A stretch of 18,105 nucleotides of DNA from Rhodospirillales bacterium (lineage in GTDB: Bacteria > Pseudomonadota > Gammaproteobacteria > Steroidobacterales > Rariloculaceae): contig JAHEEO010000030.1 of the NCBI GenBank assembly GCA_024640665.1, forward strand, positions 1-18,105, in the 5' to 3' direction. Below, piece after piece: positions 7,076-13,848 of the stretch (position 1 is the first letter of the stretch; every line of letters starts with the position of its first letter). Both the position numbers and the translations under genes were made by a program. A model generated the notes under the pieces. That model saw only the letters and a list, made by a program, of their open reading frames with translations, did not search any database and was not told where the DNA came from.

Positions 7076-8313
7076 TGTCGGTGGCTTTAGAGATGCTGAA
7101 TCAGATTCTTGTACCTGCCGTTATATTCACTGCCATGGTGTTGCTATTAAGTGGCTTTGTACTGCTGGCGCGTCACTACCTTGAACCGACAGGCAGCGTC
7201 ATTGTAAATGTTGATGGCGAACGCTCGCTTGAGGTCAACGTCGGTGAAATGCTGCTTTGGAGCCTGGCACGCAACGGCATATATTTGCCGGCGGCCTGCG
7301 GAGGCCGCGGAACCTGTGGACAGTGCCGCATTACGGTTCTTTCCGGCGGCGGTACGCCGTTATCTGCAGAAGCTGCGCATATTGGTCCACTGGATGCCTC
7401 GGCGGGCATACGGCTGGCTTGTAAGGTGAAAATTCGTGAGGCGATGCGTATCGCATTGCCGAAGTCGACGCTGAGCGCAAATCACTGGGATTGCGTCGTC
7501 GAGTCGAATCGCTGTGTCTCAACGTATATGAAAGAACTGGTGCTTAAACTGCCTGCTAACGAACGCATGACATTTCGAGCAGGCGAATACGTCCTGCTCG
7601 AAGCTCCGGCTGGACACATCCGCTTTCGCGACATGGATATTGATGATCAGTATTTCGGGGAATGGGAAGCCAATGGACTGTTCGACCTGGAAACGGTAAT
7701 AGACGCCCGGACGGTGCGTGCATATTCGCTCGCAAATCCACCGCAGCAAAACGATCGAATTGTTCTCGTCGTCAGAATTGCGACGCCGCCGAGCAACGCA
7801 CCGACCGCCCCGCCGGGATGCGCCTCGTCATATATTTTCAGCCTGGTGCCTAACGACACCGTCGCGATTTCAGGACCATTCGGCGATTTTCATGTCAATG
7901 AAAGCGACCGGGAGATGGTCTGCATCGCTGGAGGTGCAGGTATCGCGCCGATTAGATCCATTGTTCTCGATGAGTTAGCGAAAGGATCGCGCCGTAAGAT
8001 GAGTTTATGGTATGGGTCCAGAACCATAGCCGATCGCTGTTACCAGGATGAGTTTACGAAGCTTGCTCAACGATACGACAACTTCGAATTCAATATAGCC
8101 ATATCGACCATTGAGCACAGCCAGGAATGGCAAGGTTACCGGGGTTTCATTCATAGCGTCGTTTACGAACAGTACCTGCGCAACCACCCAACTCCGGAAC
8201 AATTGGAGTATTATCTTTGCGGTCCACCGCTGATGAGTGCGGCTGTAGTCGAGATGCTCGTAGCGTTAGGCGTGGACAAGAACAACATCTATTTTGACGA
8301 TTTCGGCTCATGA
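7075..8313 (+). CDS. nqrF: Na+-NQR subunit F, NADH dehydrogenase subunit with [2Fe-2S] and FAD
   Basis: A 412-residue protein of full NqrF length. One N-terminal helix (residues ~11-32) anchors it in the membrane. A ferredoxin domain follows with C75, C81, C84 (AACGGRGTCGQC) and C116 (LACKV) as [2Fe-2S] ligands. The FAD/NADH reductase half shows RAYSLANPP (FAD), GGAGIAPIRS and YYLCGPPLM (NAD(P)H), and ends DDFGS. It takes hydride from cytosolic NADH and feeds single electrons to NqrD/E. All key residues are present, so the NADH entry point looks fully functional even though nqrA is missing. It starts at the overlapping TAATG with nqrE, and its stop overlaps the next small gene (ATGA). Confidence 0.96.
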   Translation: MSVALEMLNQILVPAVIFTAMVLLLSGFVLLARHYLEPTGSVIVNVDGERSLEVNVGEMLLWSLARNGIYLPAACGGRGTCGQCRITVLSGGGTPLSAEAAHIGPLDASAGIRLACKVKIREAMRIALPKSTLSANHWDCVVESNRCVSTYMKELVLKLPANERMTFRAGEYVLLEAPAGHIRFRDMDIDDQYFGEWEANGLFDLETVIDARTVRAYSLANPPQQNDRIVLVVRIATPPSNAPTAPPGCASSYIFSLVPNDTVAISGPFGDFHVNESDREMVCIAGGAGIAPIRSIVLDELAKGSRRKMSLWYGSRTIADRCYQDEFTKLAQRYDNFEFNIAISTIEHSQEWQGYRGFIHSVVYEQYLRNHPTPEQLEYYLCGPPLMSAAVVEMLVALGVDKNNIYFDDFGS

Positions 8314-8447
8314 TGCTTTTTGTTGTTTGCCTGTTGTGTTTCTGTCTGGCCATGGCCGGCATGGCCGTTGGTGTGATCGTCGGTCGCAAACCACTCGTTG
8401 GCCGCTGCGGCCAGGAAGAAAATTGCCACTGCAGGCGGTCGTTGTGA
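8310..8447 (+). CDS. nqrM: NqrM-like small membrane maturation factor (45 aa)
   Basis: A short gene directly after nqrF. Its ATG at 8310 overlaps the nqrF stop (ATGA), and a second ATG at 8313 is equally possible. The product is 45 residues: a hydrophobic helix (residues ~3-25, including MAGMAVGVIVGRK) followed by a Cys-rich tail with Cys33, Cys39 and Cys41 (GRCGQEENCHC). This layout, one helix, a basic RK turn, then a C..C.C cluster, is that of NqrM (DUF539). NqrM is needed to mature Na+-NQR, probably by helping insert the NqrD/E iron-sulfur centre, and usually lies right after nqrF. It is shorter than typical NqrM. The stop overlaps the GTG start of the CBS gene. Small size limits certainty, but position, topology and cysteines agree. 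Confidence 0.75.
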   Translation: MMLFVVCLLCFCLAMAGMAVGVIVGRKPLVGRCGQEENCHCRRSL

Positions 8448-8860
8448 CGACCGTGCCGCTGCGCGTGTGCGACTACATGACTGTAAAGCTGCATACCGTT
8501 CCACCCGATACCGAAATAACTCAGGTCGTGCAGCTTCTTATCGACCTGGATATTTCCGGCGTGCTGGTTACCGAGGAATCGGACGTTCTATTGGGCATTC
8601 TGACAGAGCGAGACTGCATCGCCGTGGCAACCCAGGCCAGCTACTACGATGATCGGGGCGGCCCGGTCAGCAAATTCATGTCTACACCGGTTGAAACTTG
8701 CGCACCGAATGACAATCTCATTGATGTGGCCGTCCGAATGGCAGATTCGCCATACCGACGATTTCCAGTAGTTGATGAGCGCCGCCTGGTAGGATTGCTA
8801 AGCCGTCGTGACGTCATGCGTGCATTGGCCCATGGGTCCTGGTTCGGCACTTCTAAATAG
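8444..8860 (+). CDS. Tandem CBS-domain protein
   Basis: A 138-residue soluble protein. I chose the GTG at 8444 because it overlaps the stop of the nqrM-like gene (GTGA) and puts the start just before the first CBS domain (VCDYMTVKLHTVPPDTEI). The second CBS domain begins at VSKFMSTPVETCAPND. Both have the usual ends (VLLGILTERDCI and LVGLLSRRDVMRAL). CBS pairs bind adenosine-type ligands (AMP, ATP, NADH, S-adenosylmethionine) and regulate partner proteins. No enzymatic domain is attached. Its place inside the nqr operon suggests it senses energy or redox state for this complex, which is inference. The longer frame reaching back to 8294 would overlap nqrF and nqrM with low-complexity Arg/Trp-rich sequence and is not believed. 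Confidence 0.85.
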   Translation: MTTVPLRVCDYMTVKLHTVPPDTEITQVVQLLIDLDISGVLVTEESDVLLGILTERDCIAVATQASYYDDRGGPVSKFMSTPVETCAPNDNLIDVAVRMADSPYRRFPVVDERRLVGLLSRRDVMRALAHGSWFGTSK

Positions 8861-8874
8861 TGCACTCGAGTGCA
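8861..8874. repeat. Perfect 14-bp palindrome
   Basis: TGCACTCGAGTGCA lies immediately after the CBS stop codon (8858-8860) and ends at the Shine-Dalgarno of the next cytochrome gene (AAGAGG, 8874-8879). In RNA it could form a 5-bp stem with a UCGA loop. As DNA it could be a dimeric protein-binding site. The sequence shows the symmetry and nothing shows its function. Confidence 0.5.
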
Positions 8875-8885
8875 AGAGGCAAACT

Positions 8886-9128
8886 ATGAATCGAACATTC
8901 GCAATGATAATTCTGCTACTAGGGACGTTTGCTGCGCAGGCCGATGAAGTAGCGCAGTCTTGCCAAGCATGCCACAAAGATGGGCTGTCGCTGCATCAAT
9001 GGGAAGCCAACTTGTTAGCGATGCGCATTTTGCAGATGCGCGACGGCACGGCGGCGCATGTCGTGCCAATTGCAAAACTCAGTGACGAAGAAGTCGCGGC
9101 CCTCGCCGCCGCATTGACCGCCCGTTAG
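8886..9128 (+). CDS. Tiny periplasmic monoheme cytochrome c
   Basis: An 80-residue protein. The ATG at 8886 is preceded by AAGAGG with a 6-nt spacer and opens a signal peptide (MNRTFAMIILLLGTFAAQA, cleavage before DE). The longer upstream extension is rejected. The mature ~61 residues hold one haem site, CQACH (C26, C29, H30). The remainder resembles the short class I cytochromes of the sulfide-dehydrogenase FccA/c553 kind, with IAK then LSDEEVAALAAAL. In that alignment the usual Met ligand position is Val60. His58 and Met51 are nearby alternatives. It is the last gene of the nqr run, 25 bp after the CBS gene. A role as a small electron shuttle between NqrC and the decaheme cytochrome is inference. 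Confidence 0.8.
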   Translation: MNRTFAMIILLLGTFAAQADEVAQSCQACHKDGLSLHQWEANLLAMRILQMRDGTAAHVVPIAKLSDEEVAALAAALTAR

Positions 9129-9151
9129 GCGCAGCGCACGCAATTATCAAT

Positions 9152-11851
9152 TCAAGCCGAATGCGCGGTCGAAATAGAGCTAAACCACCCGCTCCGCCTG
9201 CATAGTTTTTCGAACTCGACTGCCAGCAGTACGCATGACCCAAGGCCGAAACAAATGGCCAGATAGCTCAGCGGCAGCGGTTCGGTATGGAAAATCGTAT
9301 TGAAGACCGGTACATAAATCACTACCAACTGCAGCACAACTGTGATCGCGATGGCGGCCAAGAGATGGGGATTGCTGAAAAGCCCAACACTCGCCAGCGA
9401 CTGTATGCGGGACCTGACGGCCAGCGCCTGAAACAGCTGAGCAAATACCAGCACGGTAAATACCATCGTTTGCCAATGCGCCGGCGCGCGTTCATAGGCC
9501 CAGCCTTGAGCCGCCAGGGAAAGCAAACCAATCAGCAGGCCGACCCAGAGAATATGCTGCCACATGCCGCGCGAAAAGATGCTCTCATCGGGTGAGCGCG
9601 GCGGCCGATTCATGATGTTTTTCTCAGCGGGCTCTGCCGTAAACGCAAGCCCGGGCAATCCATCCGTAAGCAAATTTACCCACAATATGTGAATGGGCAG
9701 CAACGGGATCGGCAAGCCTAGCAGGGGCGCCAGCAACAGCGTCCATATTTCTCCGGCATTACTCGTTAGCGTGTATTTTATGAACTTGAGGATGCCGTCG
9801 AATACCCTGCGACCCTCTTCAACGGCCGCGACAATTGTCGAAAAGTTGTCATCCAGAAGCACCATGTCTGCGGCTTCGCGGGCAACCTCTGTTCCGCGCT
9901 CCCCCATCGCAACGCCGATTCCCGCTCGCTTCAACGCGGGTGCATCGTTGACGCCGTCGCCGGTCATCGCCACAAACTCGCCCACTTCCTGCAGCGCCTG
10001 AACAATGCGAATTTTCTGTGCCGGGTCGACGCGCGCATAGACCTTTGTGGACCGCACTTGAGCTTGCAGCGCTGCATCATCCAATGCGGCCAATTGAGCC
10101 CCCGTAATCACCGGCGCATCCCGGTCGGTAATGCCCAGCTGCACAGCGATATTAAGCGCCGTTTTGGGATGATCGCCGGTAATCATGACAGGAACGATGC
10201 CGGCCGATTTGCAGGCCGCGACTGCTTCGGCAGCCCCTTCGCGCGGAGGGTCCAACAGTCCTATCAAGCCGAGAAAGCTTAGTTGCTGTTCCAATGCTTG
10301 CGCCGATCGCTGCTCAGGCACCTCCGCAAACTCTCGATACGCAATGGCGAGGACACGATTGCCATTCGCCGCAAGCTCCGCGGCGGCCTCGATCACTGCC
10401 TGCTTTTCGAATGCTCCAAGACCGGAGCCTCCCAACGCGTTAGTGCAGATCTCGAGAAGCACTTCGGGCGCTCCTTTTACGTATGCGACCGCGCCCTCCC
10501 CGGCTGCATGCAATGTCGTCATTAATTTGCGTTCTGAATCGAAGGCTAGATCTGTGACGAGTGGATATTTCACCGACAGCGCCTGCTTGTGGAATTCTGC
10601 GTTTTCGGCCGCAGCATGCAGCGCCAGTTCGGTCGGGTCGCCGGACAACTCACCGGAACCGTCGTCGACGGTATTGTTTAGGGCTAATGCAGCACCAAGA
10701 TGTGCCCACAACGGGTTGTCGACATTCGCATTCTCGATAGCCTCATGAAGTTGCCCATCGGCGTACACGCGTTCGACGCTCATTCGGTTTTGAGTGAGCG
10801 TCCCGGTCTTATCCGAACAAATAAAAGTCACTGAACCGAGCGTTTCGACTGCGGCTAGGCGGCGAACCAGCGCTTTTCTGTGTCCCAACCGGCGGGCACC
10901 GAGTGCGAGCGATATGGTCGCAACTGCCGGCAGTGCTTCCGGCACCGCTGCCACTGCGAGACTGATGGCCGTTAAAAACATGATGACCGGCATTTGCCCC
11001 TGCGCAATGCCAATCGCGAAAATGATCGCGCATATACAAATGACGACAATCGCCAGCTGCTTGCTGAATACTGCAAGTCGATGCTGCAGCGGCGTCTTGA
11101 CTGCTTTTTGTTTACTCAACAGTGCCGCAATTTGGCCAATTTCAGTGTTTTTACCGGTACTGACGACCACGCCTTTTGCTTGCCCGCGGGTGATCGGCAT
11201 GCTCTTGAATGCGATGTTCGCGCGATCGCCGACACCCAGTTCCGCCGCTTCGATAGGATCGGCGTTTTTTTCAACGGGCTCTGACTCTCCGGTCAGCGTA
11301 GACGCATCTACCAGCAGTCCAGTCGTATCAACAAGACGGATATCCGCCGGGACGACATTTCCGGCTTGCAGCTGCACCAGATCGCCAGGTACGAGTTCAT
11401 CGGCCCGAATGAGTTGGGGTTGCCCATTTCGAATGACGTATGCCTCAGCCGGCGATAGCTTCCGCAGTGCCGCAAGCGCTTTTTGTGCACGGGCTTCCTG
11501 AATAAAACCAATGACGCCATTGAGCACTACGATGACTAGAATGGTTAAGGTGTCGGCCAATTCGCCTAGCAGCCCTGAAACAAGCGCCGCTACGAGCAAG
11601 ACAACAATCATGATGTCCGAAAACTGGGCCCACACCATTCGCCAGAGACTATTCTCGAGCGATTCCTCCAGCGCATTCGGGCCATAGACACTTTGCCGAC
11701 GCGTTACTTCGAGGTCGTCCAAGCCCATCTCAGCGTCGCAACCAAGTTCGCGGAGGACGCTTGGAACCTCCATTTGGTGCCAACGCGCTGTATCGATCTG
11801 CGTTGATTCGCCCCGGGCCGGGCCTAAGTCAGTCAATTGGCAAGACTCCAA
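9152..11851 (-). CDS. Calcium-type P-type ATPase (P2A)
   Basis: An 899-residue membrane pump. Domains in order: N-terminal cation-ATPase domain (WHQMEVPSVLRELG), actuator domain with TGES, TM4 with VAAVPEALP, phosphorylation motif CSDKTGTLT (phospho-Asp347), nucleotide domain with KGAPE, hinge MITGDHP and MTGDGVNDAP, then six C-terminal helices. Ca2+-site residues of the SERCA/PMR1 group are visible: Glu in PEALP, Asn and Glu in SNAGEIW (TM5), and Asn, Thr and Asp in WVNLLTDGLP (TM6). This favours Ca2+ over Na+/K+ or H+ transport. It would export Ca2+ from the cytoplasm using ATP. The start is uncertain: TTG at 11851 keeps the usual residues before WH, while ATG at 11773 would remove 26 residues. 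Neither has a strong Shine-Dalgarno. It is convergent with the nqr operon. Confidence 0.92.
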   Translation of the reverse strand: MESCQLTDLGPARGESTQIDTARWHQMEVPSVLRELGCDAEMGLDDLEVTRRQSVYGPNALEESLENSLWRMVWAQFSDIMIVVLLVAALVSGLLGELADTLTILVIVVLNGVIGFIQEARAQKALAALRKLSPAEAYVIRNGQPQLIRADELVPGDLVQLQAGNVVPADIRLVDTTGLLVDASTLTGESEPVEKNADPIEAAELGVGDRANIAFKSMPITRGQAKGVVVSTGKNTEIGQIAALLSKQKAVKTPLQHRLAVFSKQLAIVVICICAIIFAIGIAQGQMPVIMFLTAISLAVAAVPEALPAVATISLALGARRLGHRKALVRRLAAVETLGSVTFICSDKTGTLTQNRMSVERVYADGQLHEAIENANVDNPLWAHLGAALALNNTVDDGSGELSGDPTELALHAAAENAEFHKQALSVKYPLVTDLAFDSERKLMTTLHAAGEGAVAYVKGAPEVLLEICTNALGGSGLGAFEKQAVIEAAAELAANGNRVLAIAYREFAEVPEQRSAQALEQQLSFLGLIGLLDPPREGAAEAVAACKSAGIVPVMITGDHPKTALNIAVQLGITDRDAPVITGAQLAALDDAALQAQVRSTKVYARVDPAQKIRIVQALQEVGEFVAMTGDGVNDAPALKRAGIGVAMGERGTEVAREAADMVLLDDNFSTIVAAVEEGRRVFDGILKFIKYTLTSNAGEIWTLLLAPLLGLPIPLLPIHILWVNLLTDGLPGLAFTAEPAEKNIMNRPPRSPDESIFSRGMWQHILWVGLLIGLLSLAAQGWAYERAPAHWQTMVFTVLVFAQLFQALAVRSRIQSLASVGLFSNPHLLAAIAITVVLQLVVIYVPVFNTIFHTEPLPLSYLAICFGLGSCVLLAVEFEKLCRRSGWFSSISTAHSA

Positions 11852-11949
11852 GCCTGAATTTCAATCAGCAGGTGCCCGTTAGAGCAGGAAAACGAATGCA
11901 GTCGCGATTCCGGCGTCAGCTGGATCATCAACTGATGCAGATTATCGCT

Positions 11950-12981
11950 TTAGTCGAACTCGAGTTCCCGCGAGAAGAACGGCAGAACGTCTTCTAAGAA
12001 ACGAGCGGCGACGCGATTTACGTGATCGCCTTCGTAAAGCTCGAACGTGTGCTCCACACCGAGCCGAGTTAGCGCGGCGTCGAGCCGCTTATTGTCCGCG
12101 CTCAATCCGTCAGCATCGCCGACGTCAATGTAAATAGCAGTGTACTGCTTGAGGTTCGGGACATACTGATCGACCATGACCAGCGGTGAATTCGAAATCC
12201 ACTTGGCCTGGACGAGCGGCTGTGCCTCACCGTCTTCATAAGGCCAGTCAAAATACCTTGTCGCCCGATTGGGGTTAGGCGCCCAAGCGGCCGCCTGCGC
12301 AGAGAGTACGTTTGCGAATCCGCCATTTGGGGCTGGCGCGTCGCCGCGCTCGGCGATCTGGGCTGCGATGCGTTCCTGCGACGGGGCCTGATTCATCAGG
12401 CAACACGAACTCATCGCAAAGAGTGCGCCGAAGGCTTCCGGATGTTTCATACCGATCCGCACAGTGCCATAGCCGCCCATTGAGTGCCCGCCAAGGCCAC
12501 GACTGTTGCGGTTCGCTATCGTGCGGTAATTCGCATCGATGTATTTGACGAGATCCTCGGCAACATAGCCTTCCCAGTCTCCGGTAGTCAGCGAGTTCGA
12601 GTACATACTCCCGCTATAGACCGTGTAAGCGTCCGGCAGGACGATGATTGTTTCTTGAGCACCGTTTGCGATCGCAGTGTCCGCAGCGCCGGGCAAGCTC
12701 ACGAAGTTCACGAAGCGTTCCGCAGTTAGCCCATAGCCATGCAGGAAGTAGACGACTGGATAGCGCCGCGCCGGCTCCTCACCGTAGCTGGGCGGCAGGT
12801 AGACAATTACGTCGCGGGTGGGGTCATCGCCTTCGAGGTTGCCCACCAGCGATGGTCCGTGGACCTTGATGCGCTGCAGCGCACCCATGGGCATATCGCC
12901 GGAAGGCTGCGCGTTAAGCGAATTCGCCAAGCACAATGCAATACACACCGAGACTAAGGTCGAAACCATCTTTTTAAGCAT
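11950..12981 (-). CDS. Secreted alpha/beta-hydrolase, esterase D/feruloyl-esterase-like
   Basis: A 343-residue protein. The ATG at 12981 is chosen because GGGAG lies 8 nt upstream and it opens a signal peptide (MLKKMVSTLVSVCIALCLAN, cleavage near LNA/Q). The mature enzyme shows an esterase D/putative-esterase fold: RDVIVYLPPSYG, YPVVYFLHGYG (oxyanion region), the nucleophile elbow GHSMGGYG with Ser167, a probable acid in DVGDADGLS and the catalytic His320 in EGDHVN. Enzymes of this family hydrolyse short acyl, acetyl-xylan or feruloyl esters. The substrate cannot be told from sequence. It reads toward the Ca2+ ATPase gene, 98 bp away, but nothing shows a shared function. No clear promoter stands out in the 140 bp between it and tRNA-Gly. 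Confidence 0.85.
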   Translation of the reverse strand: MLKKMVSTLVSVCIALCLANSLNAQPSGDMPMGALQRIKVHGPSLVGNLEGDDPTRDVIVYLPPSYGEEPARRYPVVYFLHGYGLTAERFVNFVSLPGAADTAIANGAQETIIVLPDAYTVYSGSMYSNSLTTGDWEGYVAEDLVKYIDANYRTIANRNSRGLGGHSMGGYGTVRIGMKHPEAFGALFAMSSCCLMNQAPSQERIAAQIAERGDAPAPNGGFANVLSAQAAAWAPNPNRATRYFDWPYEDGEAQPLVQAKWISNSPLVMVDQYVPNLKQYTAIYIDVGDADGLSADNKRLDAALTRLGVEHTFELYEGDHVNRVAARFLEDVLPFFSRELEFD

Positions 12982-13121
12982 TCTGGAGTCTCCCATTGTT
13001 GGGCGGGGTTGATCGCGATGTCATGGGCGCCGCCGCGTGCGTCGGGCCTGGCTGGCCTTGTTGCAGCGAAAAATCCCTATTTCGTGCGGCAAAAATCCAG
13101 GCATGGAGGGTATTTGAAAAT

Positions 13122-13197
<76 letters not shown>

Positions 13198-13212
13198 TTC
13201 GATGAGGGCCGC

Positions 13213-13218
13213 ATTCTA
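13213..13218 (-). promoter_or_regulatory. Candidate -10 box for tRNA-Gly
   Basis: On the - strand TAGAAT lies 15 bp before the tRNA 5' end and is followed by a GC-rich discriminator (GCGGCCC), as in stable-RNA promoters under stringent control. No convincing -35 box is found 16-18 bp upstream, so the tRNA may instead be transcribed from pgsA read-through. Confidence 0.35.
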
Positions 13219-13274
13219 AATCAGAGCTGCCGCGCCGTACAGTCCGAAGTAGCCTATTAGCGCTCAATTACGCC

Positions 13275-13835
13275 TCAATCCTTACTGGTCAGTATCGGCC
13301 AGGCTGCCCGCAAGTAATCCAACATCGACAATATGGTCAACACAGCCGCGGCCAGCAAGCAGACTTCGCCGATAGTGTAGATAGGCAGGCCCAACAGTTC
13401 GTGCTGATAGAGCAACAGGCTAATCCCCACTATCTGCGCCGTTGTTTTCAGCTTACCGATCATACTGACGGCCACGTGGGCGCGCTCACCCACCTCGGCC
13501 ATCCACTCACGCAGGGCCGATACGGTGATTTCTCGACCGATAATGATGGCAGCCAATATCGCTATCAGCGCGCTCGGATCAGCCTGTACGACCAACACCA
13601 AGGCCGTCGAGACCATCAATTTGTCAGCCACTGGGTCAAGAAAAGCGCCGAATTTCGACATTTGATTGAGTTTTCGCGCGAGATAGCCGTCCAGATAGTC
13701 AGTGATACCAGCCAAGACGAAAACGAGCGCTGCAGCGGGACGCGCCCATGAGTACGGCAATAAGAACAGTGCGACCACCAGTGGAATTACCACGATGCGG
13801 ATCAACGTCAGACTATTTGGCAAATTTAACTGCAT
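13275..13835 (-). CDS. pgsA: CDP-diacylglycerol--glycerol-3-phosphate 3-phosphatidyltransferase
   Basis: A 186-residue inner-membrane enzyme (E. coli 182). The start ATG at 13835 gives MQLNLPNSLTLIRI, which aligns with the E. coli start MQFNIPTLLTLFR. The longer frame to 13871 only adds an overlap with uvrC. The CDP-alcohol phosphotransferase motif is intact (DYLDGYLARK, then FGAFLDPVADK). Several hydrophobic helices follow. It makes phosphatidylglycerol-phosphate, the first committed step to phosphatidylglycerol and cardiolipin. It sits 13 bp after uvrC and 77 bp before tRNA-Gly. GGAG precedes the ATG at a short spacing. Confidence 0.95.
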   Translation of the reverse strand: MQLNLPNSLTLIRIVVIPLVVALFLLPYSWARPAAALVFVLAGITDYLDGYLARKLNQMSKFGAFLDPVADKLMVSTALVLVVQADPSALIAILAAIIIGREITVSALREWMAEVGERAHVAVSMIGKLKTTAQIVGISLLLYQHELLGLPIYTIGEVCLLAAAVLTILSMLDYLRAAWPILTSKD

Positions 13836-13848
13836 GACTCCGCTTCGA

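Noticed and set aside
4005..8313. Reading the cluster as an Rnf complex
   Set aside because: No rnfB or rnfC is present. The last subunit is a full NqrF with ferredoxin, FAD and NADH domains, and NqrD/NqrE match the Nqr consensus closely.
8294..8443. N-terminal extension of the CBS frame back to 8294
   Set aside because: It would overlap nqrF and the nqrM-like gene in another frame, and its translation is Arg/Trp/His-rich without family similarity. GTG 8444 fits the operon and the domain boundary.
8808..8885. Upstream extension of the mini cytochrome
   Set aside because: It overlaps the end of the CBS gene and puts non-hydrophobic residues before the signal peptide. ATG 8886 has a good Shine-Dalgarno.
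9693..11501. Long + strand frames (e.g. 10185-10748 and 10794-11501) opposite the P-type ATPase
   Set aside because: They are Ser/Ala/Arg-rich antisense shadows of a clearly conserved ATPase and contain no recognisable domain.
11852..11949. Small - strand frame of ~31 codons (MIQLTPESRL...) between the esterase and ATPase genes
   Set aside because: It has no Shine-Dalgarno, no recognised family and runs into the ATPase start. It is too short to support.
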